Below, one piece after another: positions 17,000-25,613 of a stretch of DNA of 64,000 bases. Numbering within the stretch: the first letter of the stretch is position 1; every line of letters begins with the position of its first letter. This DNA is from Aurantimonas marina (GTDB lineage: Bacteria; Pseudomonadota; Alphaproteobacteria; Rhizobiales; Rhizobiaceae), in assembly GCF_017183135.1 (NCBI RefSeq), contig NZ_JADDXW010000007.1, positions 124,001 to 188,000 on the forward strand, read 5' to 3'. Made by a program: the position numbers and the translations under genes. The notes beneath the pieces are model-generated. The model had not been told where the DNA came from. It saw nothing but the letters and a program-made list of their open reading frames with translations, and made no database searches.

Positions 17000-17850
17000 C
17001 CCGCTTCCAGCTGACGATCTGGGGCGCGCGCGGCAGCATTCCCGCGCCCGCCGCCGCCAACACCCGCTTCGGCAGCGACACGAGCTGTATCGAGGTCCGC
17101 TGCGGCGACCATGTTCTGGTGCTCGATGCGGGAACGGGGGTCGTCGGCTGCGGCCGCAAGCTCTGCTATGAGGGCGTGCGGGACCTCGACATTCTTTTCA
17201 CCCACTGCCACTTCGACCATATAATGGGCCTGCCGTTCATGACTCCGCTGTACACGGAGGAGGCCGTGGTGCGGCTTCACGCCGGGCACTTCCTCGATGA
17301 AACCACCTGCCGCCGCATGGTCGAGCGTTTCATGCGCCCACCCTATTTTCCGGTAACGCCGAAGCAGTTCACCGCGCGCATCGACTATCGCGACTTTCGT
17401 CCGCCAGAGGTTCTGGAACTCGCCGACGACATCCATGTCCGCACGGTCCGGCTCAACCATCCGAACGGCGCCGTCGGGTATCGGATCGAGTATGGGGGGC
17501 GGTCGTTCTGCTACATCACCGATACGGAGCACGAATCCGGCAAGCCGGACGCCGCGATCCTGAATTTCATCGCTGGCTCGGATCTGATGATCTACGATTG
17601 TATGTATACGGACGAGGAATTTCCCACGTTCCAAGGCTTCGGCCACTCGACCTGGCAGGAGGGTGCACGGCTTTGCCGCGCGGCCGGCGTGGCAAATCTC
17701 GTCATCTTCCATCATGATATATCGCGAACCGACGCTTGGCTGGAGGCTCTCGCAATAACAGCGCGGGAGGCGTTCCCCGGAGCGATCGTGGCGCGCACGG
17801 GCCTCACTCTGGACATCGGTGAAGGCGTGCGAATCCCGGAAGGCGGCTGA
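16996..17850 (+). CDS. MBL-fold metallohydrolase, PhnP-like
   Basis: The 284-residue protein is a metallo-beta-lactamase-fold hydrolase. The first metal motif is THCHFDH (H70, H72, D74, H75); further likely ligands are H155 (LNHPNG), D176 (ITDTEHE), H217 (GFGHST) and H240 (IFHHD). The opening WGARGSIP, with SDTSCIEV and LDAGTG, matches the COG1235/PhnP group, some members of which cut cyclic phosphodiesters. Set between a cyclic-nucleotide sensor and a cyclase, it could be the phosphodiesterase of the group; that is inference. The start is a TTG at 16996 overlapping the previous stop (TTGA); the ATG at 16986 is in another frame. Confidence 0.87.
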   Translation: MTRFQLTIWGARGSIPAPAAANTRFGSDTSCIEVRCGDHVLVLDAGTGVVGCGRKLCYEGVRDLDILFTHCHFDHIMGLPFMTPLYTEEAVVRLHAGHFLDETTCRRMVERFMRPPYFPVTPKQFTARIDYRDFRPPEVLELADDIHVRTVRLNHPNGAVGYRIEYGGRSFCYITDTEHESGKPDAAILNFIAGSDLMIYDCMYTDEEFPTFQGFGHSTWQEGARLCRAAGVANLVIFHHDISRTDAWLEALAITAREAFPGAIVARTGLTLDIGEGVRIPEGG

Positions 17851-17851
17851 G

Positions 17852-19084
17852 ATGGGCCTGGCAAAGCAGGTTGACGACTGGCTGATCCGCGAGGCACTCG
17901 GCAATCCCAATCTGGAGGAGCTCTTCCATCAGCTTTGCCTGAGGCTGAGCGGCATCGGAATCCCGATCACCAGGGCCCGGCTGAACTGGCCAACCCTGCA
18001 TCCGCTGTTTCGAGCCGAAATGATCAAATGGCACCGGGACGAGGATGCGGTTCTCGAGCATTTCCATCATCAGGACGCCAACACCGAGGCCTGGCAGAGA
18101 AGCCCGCTGCGCTACATGCTGGAAGCGGACCTTCCCGTTCTTCGGCGGCGGTTGACCGGACCGGGCCAGCTTCTCGACTTCCCGCTGTTCGAGGAACTCG
18201 CGGCCGAGGGCTACACCGACTACATCGCGCTTTCGACCGAATTTTCGCAACCCACGACATTCATGGATATGCCCACGGCCGGAATCTTCGTCATTTGGGC
18301 GAGCGATCGTTCTTCCGGGTTCACCGACGAGGACATTGGCGTTCTGCAGGCGATCCAGCAGACCTTCGCTCTCGTGTCCAAGACGATCATTCAGTCGCGG
18401 ATCACGACCAACATCGTCGAGACCTATCTTGGACGTCAGGCTGGCCATAGCGTGCTCAGCGGCAATATCCGCCTCGGCGACGGGGCGACGACGAGGGCCC
18501 TGGTCTGGTATTCTGATCTGCGCGACTCCACCAGGCTAACCGGTCGGCTCGAGAGCGCCGCATTCTTGCGGCTTCTCAACGACTATTTCGAATGCGCCGC
18601 GCGTCCGGCGATCCGGGCCGGCGGCGAGGTCCTGGCCTTCATCGGCGATGCCGTGCTGGTGATCTTTCCGCTGGACGACGTGGCGGATGCCTCGGCCCTT
18701 AGCGTCAAGGTGTTGGAGGCGGTCGGTGAATCGTTCAAGATGCGCGAGGAGGCCAACGCCGCCCGGCGCGAACGCGGCCTGGAGGTCATGGATTTCGGCA
18801 TCGGCCTCAATATCGGCAACGTCGTCTTCGGCAATATCGGCGTGCCCGAGCGCCTGGCCTTCACCGTGATCGGACCGACGGTCACCGAGGTCGAGCGCAT
18901 CGAAAAACTGACCAAGACGATGGAGCTCAGCGTCCTCGCCAGCGCCGAGGTCGCCGCGCTCTTGCCCGAACGCTGGGATTCGGTCGGCGTCCATGCCCTC
19001 AACGGCATCGAGCGGCGTATGGAGCTATTCACGCCGCGTCTGGCGGAGGCCGTGCCGCTCCGCGCTGCCGGCGCGGGTGAATAA
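17852..19084 (+). CDS. Soluble class III nucleotide cyclase with altered active site
   Basis: The 410-residue cytoplasmic protein has an N-terminal sensory-like region (about 1-190, reminiscent of GAF-type domains in rhizobial cyclases) and a C-terminal class III cyclase domain (about 208-395). Metal-binding D222 (YSDLRDST) and D266 (FIGDAV) are present, as is R349 of the transition-state pair. The purine-selecting lysine position is A262 and the usual asparagine is T345 (GPTVTEVERIE), so activity or substrate may differ from ordinary adenylate cyclases. ATG 17852, with GGAAGG just upstream, is preferred over GTG 17819, which would overlap the previous gene. It closes the four-gene group and is convergent with the permease at 19093, with only 8 bp between stops. 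Confidence 0.88.
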   Translation: MGLAKQVDDWLIREALGNPNLEELFHQLCLRLSGIGIPITRARLNWPTLHPLFRAEMIKWHRDEDAVLEHFHHQDANTEAWQRSPLRYMLEADLPVLRRRLTGPGQLLDFPLFEELAAEGYTDYIALSTEFSQPTTFMDMPTAGIFVIWASDRSSGFTDEDIGVLQAIQQTFALVSKTIIQSRITTNIVETYLGRQAGHSVLSGNIRLGDGATTRALVWYSDLRDSTRLTGRLESAAFLRLLNDYFECAARPAIRAGGEVLAFIGDAVLVIFPLDDVADASALSVKVLEAVGESFKMREEANAARRERGLEVMDFGIGLNIGNVVFGNIGVPERLAFTVIGPTVTEVERIEKLTKTMELSVLASAEVAALLPERWDSVGVHALNGIERRMELFTPRLAEAVPLRAAGAGE

Positions 19085-19092
19085 TCGATGCG

Positions 19093-20247
19093 CTAATGAT
19101 GCGGGTCGACCGCGTCGCGCAACCCATCGCCGACGAAGCTGAAAGCGAGCACGGTCAGGACGACCGGCAGCATCGGCAAGAGCAGCCAGGGATAGAGCGC
19201 CACCGCCTCGATGTTCTGCGCTTCCGACAACAGGACGCCCCAACTGGTGATCGGCGGACGGAGACCCAGCCCGAGGAAGCTCAGAGCCGTCTCGGCGAGA
19301 ATCATCGTCGGGATCGACAGCGACGCCGAGGCGATCAGATGGCTCATGAAATTAGGCAGGAGGTGCCGGAAGATGATCCGCCGCGGGCTCGCGCCGAGCA
19401 TTTCGGCAGCGACGACGAAATCCTCCTCGCGCAGCGCGAAAAGCTTCGAGCGCACCGCGCGCGCCAGCCCCGGCCAGTCGAGCAGCGCCAGGATCAGGGT
19501 AATGCCGAAATAGATCAGCAGCGGGCTCCATGTGACCGGGAGCGCCGCCGAAAGGGCGAGCCAGAGCGGCAGTTCCGGGATCGACCGCAGGATTTCCGTC
19601 GTCCGCTGCACGACGGAGTCGACCCAGCCGCCGAAATAGCCTGCGAGACCGCCGATGGTAATGCCCAGAAGAAAGCTCAGCGTCACGCCGACGAGGCCGA
19701 CGGTCAGCGATATGCGCGCGCCGTAGGAAATGCGCGAAAACATGTCCCGGCCGAGACGGTCGGTGCCCATCAGGAAGAATGTGCCTTCCTCGGGAGGGCA
19801 GATAAAATGGAACCGGGCTTTCGCCATGCCCCAGAATTCATAAGGGTCGCCCTGGCAGAAGAACCGCAGCGGCAGCGGCCGGGATGTGTCTTCGCTGTAT
19901 TCGCGCTTCAGCGTCTCCAGATTGAGATTGTAGTCGAGGCGATAGACGAAGGGGCCGACGAACTGGCCTTCGTGGATGAGATGCAGCGGCTGCGGCGGAG
20001 CGAAGATAAAGTCGGTGTTGCGGGTCTGGAGTTCGTAGGGCGCGATCATCTCGATGATGACGATCGCGGCGTAGCTGAACAGAAGGAAGGCGAGCGAGAC
20101 GACCGCCACGCGGTGGCGCAGGAAGCGCCACCAGATCAGCTTCGTCTGGGAGGCCTCCATATAGGCCTGGGAGACCGTCGAGCCTGCGGCGACCGTCGCC
20201 TCCGGATCGAACGGTTCGCGCGAGACGAAATGGGGGGTGGGGCTCAT
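19093..20247 (-). CDS. Oligopeptide-type ABC transporter permease (OppC/DppC family)
   Basis: The 384-residue inner-membrane permease has one N-terminal membrane helix (about residues 42-66), a periplasmic insertion of roughly 100 residues containing CQGDPYEFWG, then the OppC core beginning GTDRLGRDMFSRISYGAR. The ATPase-contact (EAA) loop is EMLGASPRRIIFRHLLPN. The start at 20247 (MSPTPHFVSREPF) overlaps the upstream permease stop by 4 bases; the open frame continues further but antisense to that permease. It is the last gene of a binding protein-permease-permease operon that lacks its own ATPase. Confidence 0.92.
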   Translation of the reverse strand: MSPTPHFVSREPFDPEATVAAGSTVSQAYMEASQTKLIWWRFLRHRVAVVSLAFLLFSYAAIVIIEMIAPYELQTRNTDFIFAPPQPLHLIHEGQFVGPFVYRLDYNLNLETLKREYSEDTSRPLPLRFFCQGDPYEFWGMAKARFHFICPPEEGTFFLMGTDRLGRDMFSRISYGARISLTVGLVGVTLSFLLGITIGGLAGYFGGWVDSVVQRTTEILRSIPELPLWLALSAALPVTWSPLLIYFGITLILALLDWPGLARAVRSKLFALREEDFVVAAEMLGASPRRIIFRHLLPNFMSHLIASASLSIPTMILAETALSFLGLGLRPPITSWGVLLSEAQNIEAVALYPWLLLPMLPVVLTVLAFSFVGDGLRDAVDPHH

Positions 20248-21242
20248 CGCGCCGTACTCCGGCCGAGGCGAATACGCGGATCGAGTATCGCCAGCAGGAT
20301 GTCGGAGACGAACATGCCGACCACCGTCAAGAGCGCCAGGAACATCAGGAACGAGCCGGCCAGATACATGTCCTGACTGCGCAGCGAGGAGAGCAGCATC
20401 GGCCCGGTGGTCGGCAGTGACATCACCGCTGAAATGATCACCGAGCCGGAGACGATCTGCGGCAGCAGGCTGCCGAGATCGGCGATGAACGGGTTGAGCG
20501 CCATCCGCAGCGGGTATTTGAGCAGAAGCCGGCGCTCCGGCAGCCCCTTGGCGCGGGCGGTGACGACATATTGCCGGTTGAGCTCGTCGAGGAGGTTGGC
20601 CCGTAGCCGCCGGATCATGCCGGCCGTACCCGCCGTGCCGATCACCAGCACCGGCACCCACAGATGCGACAGGACCGAGCCGACCTTGGCGAGCGACCAC
20701 GGCGCGTCGATATATTCCGGCGCCATCAGTCCGCCGATCGAGGTGCCGAACCAGATATTGGCGAGATAAAGCAGGATCAGCGCGAGCAAGAAGTTCGGCG
20801 TTGCCAGGCCGAGGAATCCCAGGACGCTGAGCCCGTGGTCGCCCCAGCTGTATTGGTGCGTGGCCGAATAGATGCCTATCGGAAACGAGACGAGATAAAC
20901 GAAGATGACTGTCGCCACATTGAGCAGGATGGTCATCGGCATCCGGTCGCCGACGACGTCCGCGACCGGCTGATTGTATTCGAAGGAATAGCCGAGATCG
21001 CCCTGCACGAGGCCGGTCACCCAGACCACATATTGCTGCCAGAGCGGCTTGTCCAAGCCGTATTGCTCGCGCAGGAACGCGATCTTGTCGGCGGTGACGT
21101 TTTCGCCCTGGGCCTGGATTTCGGCGATGTAGCTGGTCAGGTAGTCGCCGGGGGGCAGCTGGATGATAATGAAGATCAGAACGCTGATCGCGAGCAGCGT
21201 CCAGGCCATGGTGACGAGACGGCTGGCGAAATAGCGGATCAC
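20244..21242 (-). CDS. Oligopeptide-type ABC transporter permease (OppB/DppB family)
   Basis: About 332 residues with the DppB layout: an N-terminal helix (RLVTMAWTLLAISVLIFIII) followed by the PGDYLTSY segment, a second block of helices, and the coupling loop RAKGLPERRLLLKYPLRMALNP. GTG at 21242 overlaps the binding-protein stop (GTGA) and gives the usual N-terminus VIRYFASRL; a longer start at 21275 would overlap that gene by 37 bases. It pairs with the OppC-like permease to form the membrane channel. Confidence 0.92.
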   Translation of the reverse strand: MIRYFASRLVTMAWTLLAISVLIFIIIQLPPGDYLTSYIAEIQAQGENVTADKIAFLREQYGLDKPLWQQYVVWVTGLVQGDLGYSFEYNQPVADVVGDRMPMTILLNVATVIFVYLVSFPIGIYSATHQYSWGDHGLSVLGFLGLATPNFLLALILLYLANIWFGTSIGGLMAPEYIDAPWSLAKVGSVLSHLWVPVLVIGTAGTAGMIRRLRANLLDELNRQYVVTARAKGLPERRLLLKYPLRMALNPFIADLGSLLPQIVSGSVIISAVMSLPTTGPMLLSSLRSQDMYLAGSFLMFLALLTVVGMFVSDILLAILDPRIRLGRSTAR

Positions 21243-23221
21243 GAGGGCGAACCTGCAGCCACGTTCGACTGGCAATCGAACCAGAACGTATCGGGATGGT
21301 AGACGCCGAAATAGGCGCCGGGATTATAGTTGTAGACGCCACGCTCCGGCACATTCCGCAGCGCGTCCGAAACGACAACGATCTGATCGACGCCTGCGAC
21401 AATGCCGATCGTGTAGACCTCATCGGCCGAGATCTGCAGCATCTTGTCCCAGATCGCCGCGAGCTCCGCGGTGTCGGTCGTCCGCATCCATTGCCGGCGA
21501 AGTTCGATGAGGCGGCGGATGCCGGCCAGGTCCGGGCCGTCGCCGGGCGCCTCGCCGCCGGTGCCGCCGGTTTCGACCCACATACCGAAGCCGGGCCATT
21601 GCATCTGTTCGGCCGTGGAGGGCGCCAGTTCAGCCGGGTCCGTGGCCGGGGTGGGCAGCCCATTATCGAGCCCCGTCCAGACCGACATCAGGGTCGAGCC
21701 GGCCTTGATGCGGTTGCGGAAGATTTCCCGCTGGGATTCGCGTATCAAAAGATCGATCCCGATCTTGCGCCAATCGTCGCGGACGAGCTGCAGGACGTCG
21801 GACTGTTCGCTGCTTTCTCCCGCCGTCTCGACGACGATGCGGATCTCGCGCCCATCCGGCAGTCGCCGCAGGCCGCCATGGGTGGCGGGCTTTAGGCCGA
21901 GGTTGTCCAGAAGCAGGTTCGCCTTGTCGGGGTCGTAGGCGGCCCAGCGGGAACCCAGTTCCGGAGCGAACAGCGGGGAGTTTGGAAGCACCGTATTGGC
22001 GCCCGGCTCGGCGAGGCCATAGAAGATTGCCTTGTTGATGTCGGCCCGGTTGATGGCGAGCGAGAGGGCCCGGCGGAACTCGGCGTCGCGGATCACCTCG
22101 CGCCAGACCGGGTCCGTCACATTGAGATTGGGATAAAGCGCGACATGGGAGCCGCGTCCCGATTCCCAGCGCCGGACCTCGTACCCGCTGCGTTTCTCGC
22201 CGCGTTTCAGGAACGGGTAGTTGGGGAAGCTGAGATAGGCGGCCTGGAGATCGGCCTCGCCGTTGGCGACCTTGGCCGGTATCAGATCGGAATTGGAGAT
22301 CGTCAGGGTGACGCGGTCGATATAGGGAAGTTGCCGGCCTTTCAGATCGACACGGTAAAAATAGGGATTGCGCTCGAAGGTCAGCCGCTCGGCCGGTGGT
22401 TTCGTCGCCAGCACCCAGGGCTGTACGGTTGGCAAATCCGGATTGTCGTTGCGATGGCTGCGATCCTTCTTGAAGTGCAGCGCGGCCCAGTTGCGCTGGC
22501 CGGCGGCCTCGATCTTGGCCTTCAGCTTTTCCGGGTCGGCATATTTCTCGTGATACTTCTTGAGATAATGGGCGGGCCGGAAGATCTCGAAGGGGAGAGC
22601 CGCGGCAAGCGAGGCGAGGAAGTTCGGATTGGGTCCCGTCCAGGCATAGCGGACCTCGTAAGGGCCGGGAAAGGTGACCTCCGGTTCCTCTCCATCGACC
22701 AGCAGCTCCGCGGGGACGCCGAACTTGGCGATGTCCCGATTCTTCGCCATGTCCTCCCAGAAATAGCGAAAGTCCTCCGAGGTGAACGGCGCACCGTCCG
22801 ACCATTTCATGCCGGGCCGCAGCCGGAAGGTGAAGATGCGCCCTTCTTCGACGTCGTAGCTCTCGGCGATATCCGGCACGATCTCGTAGCTCTCGTCGTA
22901 GCCGACGAGGCGCGCATAGCCGAAGACCGACAGGATCCGCGTATCCTTGGCGCTGGCGCCGAGCATCCGCAGCGTACCGCCGGGGCGATCGGCCGGGCAG
23001 GCGCTGTCGACCGGCAGGGCGAGTGGCGTTTGCGGCAGACGCTCCGTCACCGGCGGCAACGTGCCGTCCGCGACCTTGGCGGCGAGGGAGGCCGGTTCCG
23101 CGGCGAGGGTCTGGGCGTGGAGTGGGGTGGCAGAGCCGCCCGTCATGTCGATCGACAGGGCCACGACTGCCGCGAAAATGCTCCGCGAGCCAATCCATCG
23201 TCGCGCTGTCGGTCGGTCCAT
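21239..23221 (-). CDS. ABC transporter substrate-binding protein (SBP_bac_5 family)
   Basis: The 660-residue periplasmic protein has a signal peptide (hydrophobic stretch FAAVVALSIDMTGG, cut probably after LHAQT) and the family-5 fold. Landmarks are PDIAESYDVEEGRIFTFRLR, GMKWSDGAPFTSEDFRYFW and FRRALSLAINRADINKAIFY. At 660 residues it is longer than classic OppA/DppA, and like the large YejA-type proteins. It is the first gene of the leftward transporter operon, divergent from the glycosyltransferase at 23417. Given the surrounding glycan genes, an oligosaccharide or glycopeptide ligand is as plausible as a peptide. Confidence 0.92.
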   Translation of the reverse strand: MDRPTARRWIGSRSIFAAVVALSIDMTGGSATPLHAQTLAAEPASLAAKVADGTLPPVTERLPQTPLALPVDSACPADRPGGTLRMLGASAKDTRILSVFGYARLVGYDESYEIVPDIAESYDVEEGRIFTFRLRPGMKWSDGAPFTSEDFRYFWEDMAKNRDIAKFGVPAELLVDGEEPEVTFPGPYEVRYAWTGPNPNFLASLAAALPFEIFRPAHYLKKYHEKYADPEKLKAKIEAAGQRNWAALHFKKDRSHRNDNPDLPTVQPWVLATKPPAERLTFERNPYFYRVDLKGRQLPYIDRVTLTISNSDLIPAKVANGEADLQAAYLSFPNYPFLKRGEKRSGYEVRRWESGRGSHVALYPNLNVTDPVWREVIRDAEFRRALSLAINRADINKAIFYGLAEPGANTVLPNSPLFAPELGSRWAAYDPDKANLLLDNLGLKPATHGGLRRLPDGREIRIVVETAGESSEQSDVLQLVRDDWRKIGIDLLIRESQREIFRNRIKAGSTLMSVWTGLDNGLPTPATDPAELAPSTAEQMQWPGFGMWVETGGTGGEAPGDGPDLAGIRRLIELRRQWMRTTDTAELAAIWDKMLQISADEVYTIGIVAGVDQIVVVSDALRNVPERGVYNYNPGAYFGVYHPDTFWFDCQSNVAAGSPS

Positions 23222-23416
23222 CGATGCGTCCTCATGGCGTCGTCGCTATCAGTAAGGTTCGAGCGCCGAAGTTTTGTCAAATGACGGTTTGATCGCCGGC
23301 GGCCGCGAGGCGCTTCGCCTTGCAGGCTGGCGGTTCGTCGCCTAGATGCCGCGATGTCCCGTCTCGCGAGCGATGTCGCGATGCCGCCGCCGGCGAACCG
23401 GAGAATCAGCGATTCG

Positions 23417-24640
23417 ATGCCTCTGCGTATCGCCACACTCGTCAAAGGCTATCCGCGTCTGTCGGAGACCTTCATCGCCCAGGAAATCGCGGGGCTGGAG
23501 GATCGCGGCGTCACACAGCTGATCGTCTCGCTGCGCCAGCCGGCGGAAGCGCGGGTTCATCCCGTCCATCGCCGCATCAAGGCGGACGTCCTTTATCTTC
23601 CCGAGTATCTCAAGGACGATCCGCCCCGGGTTAGCGCCGGTCGCGATTTCGCCGAGCGTCAGCCGGGCTATGCCTTGGCGCGGCGCCTGTTCGAGGCCGA
23701 TCTTGAGCGCGACCCGACGGCCAACCGCTATCGCCGTTTCGGCCAGGCCTGCGTCCTCGCCCGCGAGCTTCCGGCCGACATCGACTGGCTGCATACCCAC
23801 TATCTGCACACCCCGGCCTCCGTCGCCCGCTATGCGGCGGCGATTCGCGGCCTTGGCTGGTCGTTCTCGGCGCACGCCAAGGACATTTGGACGACGCAGC
23901 CGTGGGAACTGACCGAAAAGCTCGCATCGGCGGCTTTCGGCGTCACTTGCACCAAGGTCAATCTCGACTATCTGCGCTCGCTTGCGGCGACACCGCGCGC
24001 GGTCGAACTCGTCTATCATGGCCTCGATCTCTCCGAGATCCGGCCGGTCGACCGAAATATCCGGCGAAGCGGTCCGTTCCGCATCGTCTCGGTCGGCCGC
24101 ACCGTCGAGAAGAAGGGCTATGGCGACCTCATCCGCGCGCTGGCTCGGCTGAAGGACCGAGACTGGAGCTTCGAGCATGTCGGCGGCGGGCCATTGACGG
24201 CAAAGCTCCAGGCACAGGCCGACAAGGCCGGCATTGGCGAGCGCATCGTCTGGCATGGCAGCCGCGAGCGCGAGCATGTATTTGCCCTGCTGGCGGGCGC
24301 CGACCTGTTCGTGCTGCCGTCCCGCATCGCCAAATCCGGCGATCGCGACGGCCTGCCCAACGTGCTGATGGAAGCGCAGGCGCACCGGCTGCCGGTTGTC
24401 TCGACGCGGGTCTCGGCGATTCCGGAACTCATCGAGGACGAACGGACGGGACTGCTTGTCGCCGAGCGCGACCCAAAGGCGCTGGCCGCAGCGATGGGGC
24501 GGCTGATGGACGATCCGCAGCTCGCCGATCGTCTCGGCCGGGCCGGCGAGGTCAAGGTTCGCCGGCAGTTTTCGCCGGAGCCCGGCATCGATCGTGTCGC
24601 GCGGCTGTTGACCGAGGCGGCCGAGCGCGCCGCCGCGTGA
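23417..24640 (+). CDS. Glycosyltransferase family 4 protein (colanic-acid type)
   Basis: A 407-residue GT4-type transferase that opens MPLRIATLVKGYPRLSETF, the usual start of the WcaL/colanic-acid-like group; an in-frame ATG at 23354 would add 21 residues without family character. Other landmarks are SAHAKDIW, SVGRTVEKKGYGDLI, DGLPNVLMEAQAHRLPVV and STRVSAIPELI (the donor-binding E-x7-E region). Its stop TGA overlaps the GTG of the deacetylase-like gene, so the two are coupled. Together they mirror the deacetylase/glycosyltransferase content at 4.9-11.7 kb and are probably part of the same surface-glycan pathway. Confidence 0.87.
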   Translation: MPLRIATLVKGYPRLSETFIAQEIAGLEDRGVTQLIVSLRQPAEARVHPVHRRIKADVLYLPEYLKDDPPRVSAGRDFAERQPGYALARRLFEADLERDPTANRYRRFGQACVLARELPADIDWLHTHYLHTPASVARYAAAIRGLGWSFSAHAKDIWTTQPWELTEKLASAAFGVTCTKVNLDYLRSLAATPRAVELVYHGLDLSEIRPVDRNIRRSGPFRIVSVGRTVEKKGYGDLIRALARLKDRDWSFEHVGGGPLTAKLQAQADKAGIGERIVWHGSREREHVFALLAGADLFVLPSRIAKSGDRDGLPNVLMEAQAHRLPVVSTRVSAIPELIEDERTGLLVAERDPKALAAAMGRLMDDPQLADRLGRAGEVKVRRQFSPEPGIDRVARLLTEAAERAAA

Positions 24641-25434
24641 GCGCCGCCCTGTTTCCCCTTGCCCGCGCGGCGCTGGAACCGGCCCGCGATGATGGCCGGA
24701 CGATCGCGTTCTGGTGGCGGGACGACGATGCGCGCCGGCCGACCGAGCCGCTCGCCCGTCTTCTGGCCTTGCGCCGCGCCGCCGGTGTGCCGCTGGCGCT
24801 CGCGGTGATCCCCGATGGCGTCGAGGTGGAACTGGCCGAAACGCTCGCCGACGAGGGTGCGGTGACCGTTCTTCTGCATGGCTGGCGCCACGCCAACCAC
24901 GCGCCGGAGGGACAAAAACGCGCCGAGTTCGGCGATCACCGGCCGACCGGCGCAATGCGCGACGAAGCGGCGGCGGGTCGCGCGGCGCTGGCCAGTCTGT
25001 TTCCCGGCCGCTTCCTGCCGGCGTTCGTGCCACCCTGGAACCGGATCGGGGAGGGGGTCCGCACCCGGCTCGTCGAGGCGGGACTGCAAGGCCTGTCCAC
25101 CTTCGGCCGCGCCGCGCCGACCGAGCCGCACCGGCTGAACACCCATCTCGACCTGATGAACTGGCGCGAGGCGAGGGGGCTGACACCGGCCGAGGCCGAC
25201 CGGCTTCTGGCCGCCGAAATCAACCATCGCCTGAATGGCGGCGGCGCCGGCGAGCCGATCGGCCTGCTCAGCCATCATCTGCAGCACGACGAGGCGGCCT
25301 GGACCCTGCTCGGCGCGCTGCTGGAGCTCCTCGCGCCGCGAGCCGAGCTTGTCTGGCCACCGGTGCCGGCGCTTTTCGATCTGGTTCCAGCCAACAGGAC
25401 TCGCCTGCGAGACCGTCGGCGGGCGATGAAGTGA
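24637..25434 (+). CDS. Polysaccharide deacetylase-like protein (copy 2)
   Basis: The 265-residue protein is a paralogue of the product of 4944-5732. Shared motifs are WWRDDDARRPT (26-36), LALAVIP, HGWRHANHAP (H81, H85, H88), VPPWNRI and LLSHHLQHDE. It uses a GTG at 24637 that overlaps the glycosyltransferase stop; the open frame upstream is antisense-like noise within that gene. No signal peptide is seen, as in copy 1. The divergence between copies outside the motifs indicates an old duplication rather than a recent one. It is probably an amidohydrolase acting on an acetylated sugar intermediate. Confidence 0.82.
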   Translation: MSAALFPLARAALEPARDDGRTIAFWWRDDDARRPTEPLARLLALRRAAGVPLALAVIPDGVEVELAETLADEGAVTVLLHGWRHANHAPEGQKRAEFGDHRPTGAMRDEAAAGRAALASLFPGRFLPAFVPPWNRIGEGVRTRLVEAGLQGLSTFGRAAPTEPHRLNTHLDLMNWREARGLTPAEADRLLAAEINHRLNGGGAGEPIGLLSHHLQHDEAAWTLLGALLELLAPRAELVWPPVPALFDLVPANRTRLRDRRRAMK

Positions 25435-25613
25435 CGAAGTCGGCGCCTTTGCTCTTGTGTCGGCGCCCAAGCCTTTGATAAGAGAGCCGCGCGCTGATGA
25501 AGCGCCGACCATGCCTCGGTTCACAAGAATGCGGGCTCGGAAGCGCAACGAGATGAACATTTGTTGCCGCCTTGCCTTCGATAAGATGCCTCGATCGATT
25601 CGGGGTTTCGGCC

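Noticed and set aside
19085-19092. Eight-base gap between convergent stops of the cyclase and the permease
   Set aside because: Tight convergent ends are common in compact bacterial genomes; no terminator fits and nothing suggests antisense control beyond position.
19093-21663. Single 856-residue frame spanning both permeases
   Set aside because: Only the last 384 residues resemble a permease; the rest is out of frame with the OppB-like permease and binding protein. The true start is ATG 20247, overlapping the upstream stop.
23887-25434. 515-residue version of the second deacetylase-like protein
   Set aside because: The first 250 residues lie over the glycosyltransferase in another frame and have no domain; GTG 24637 with the stop overlap gives the family length.
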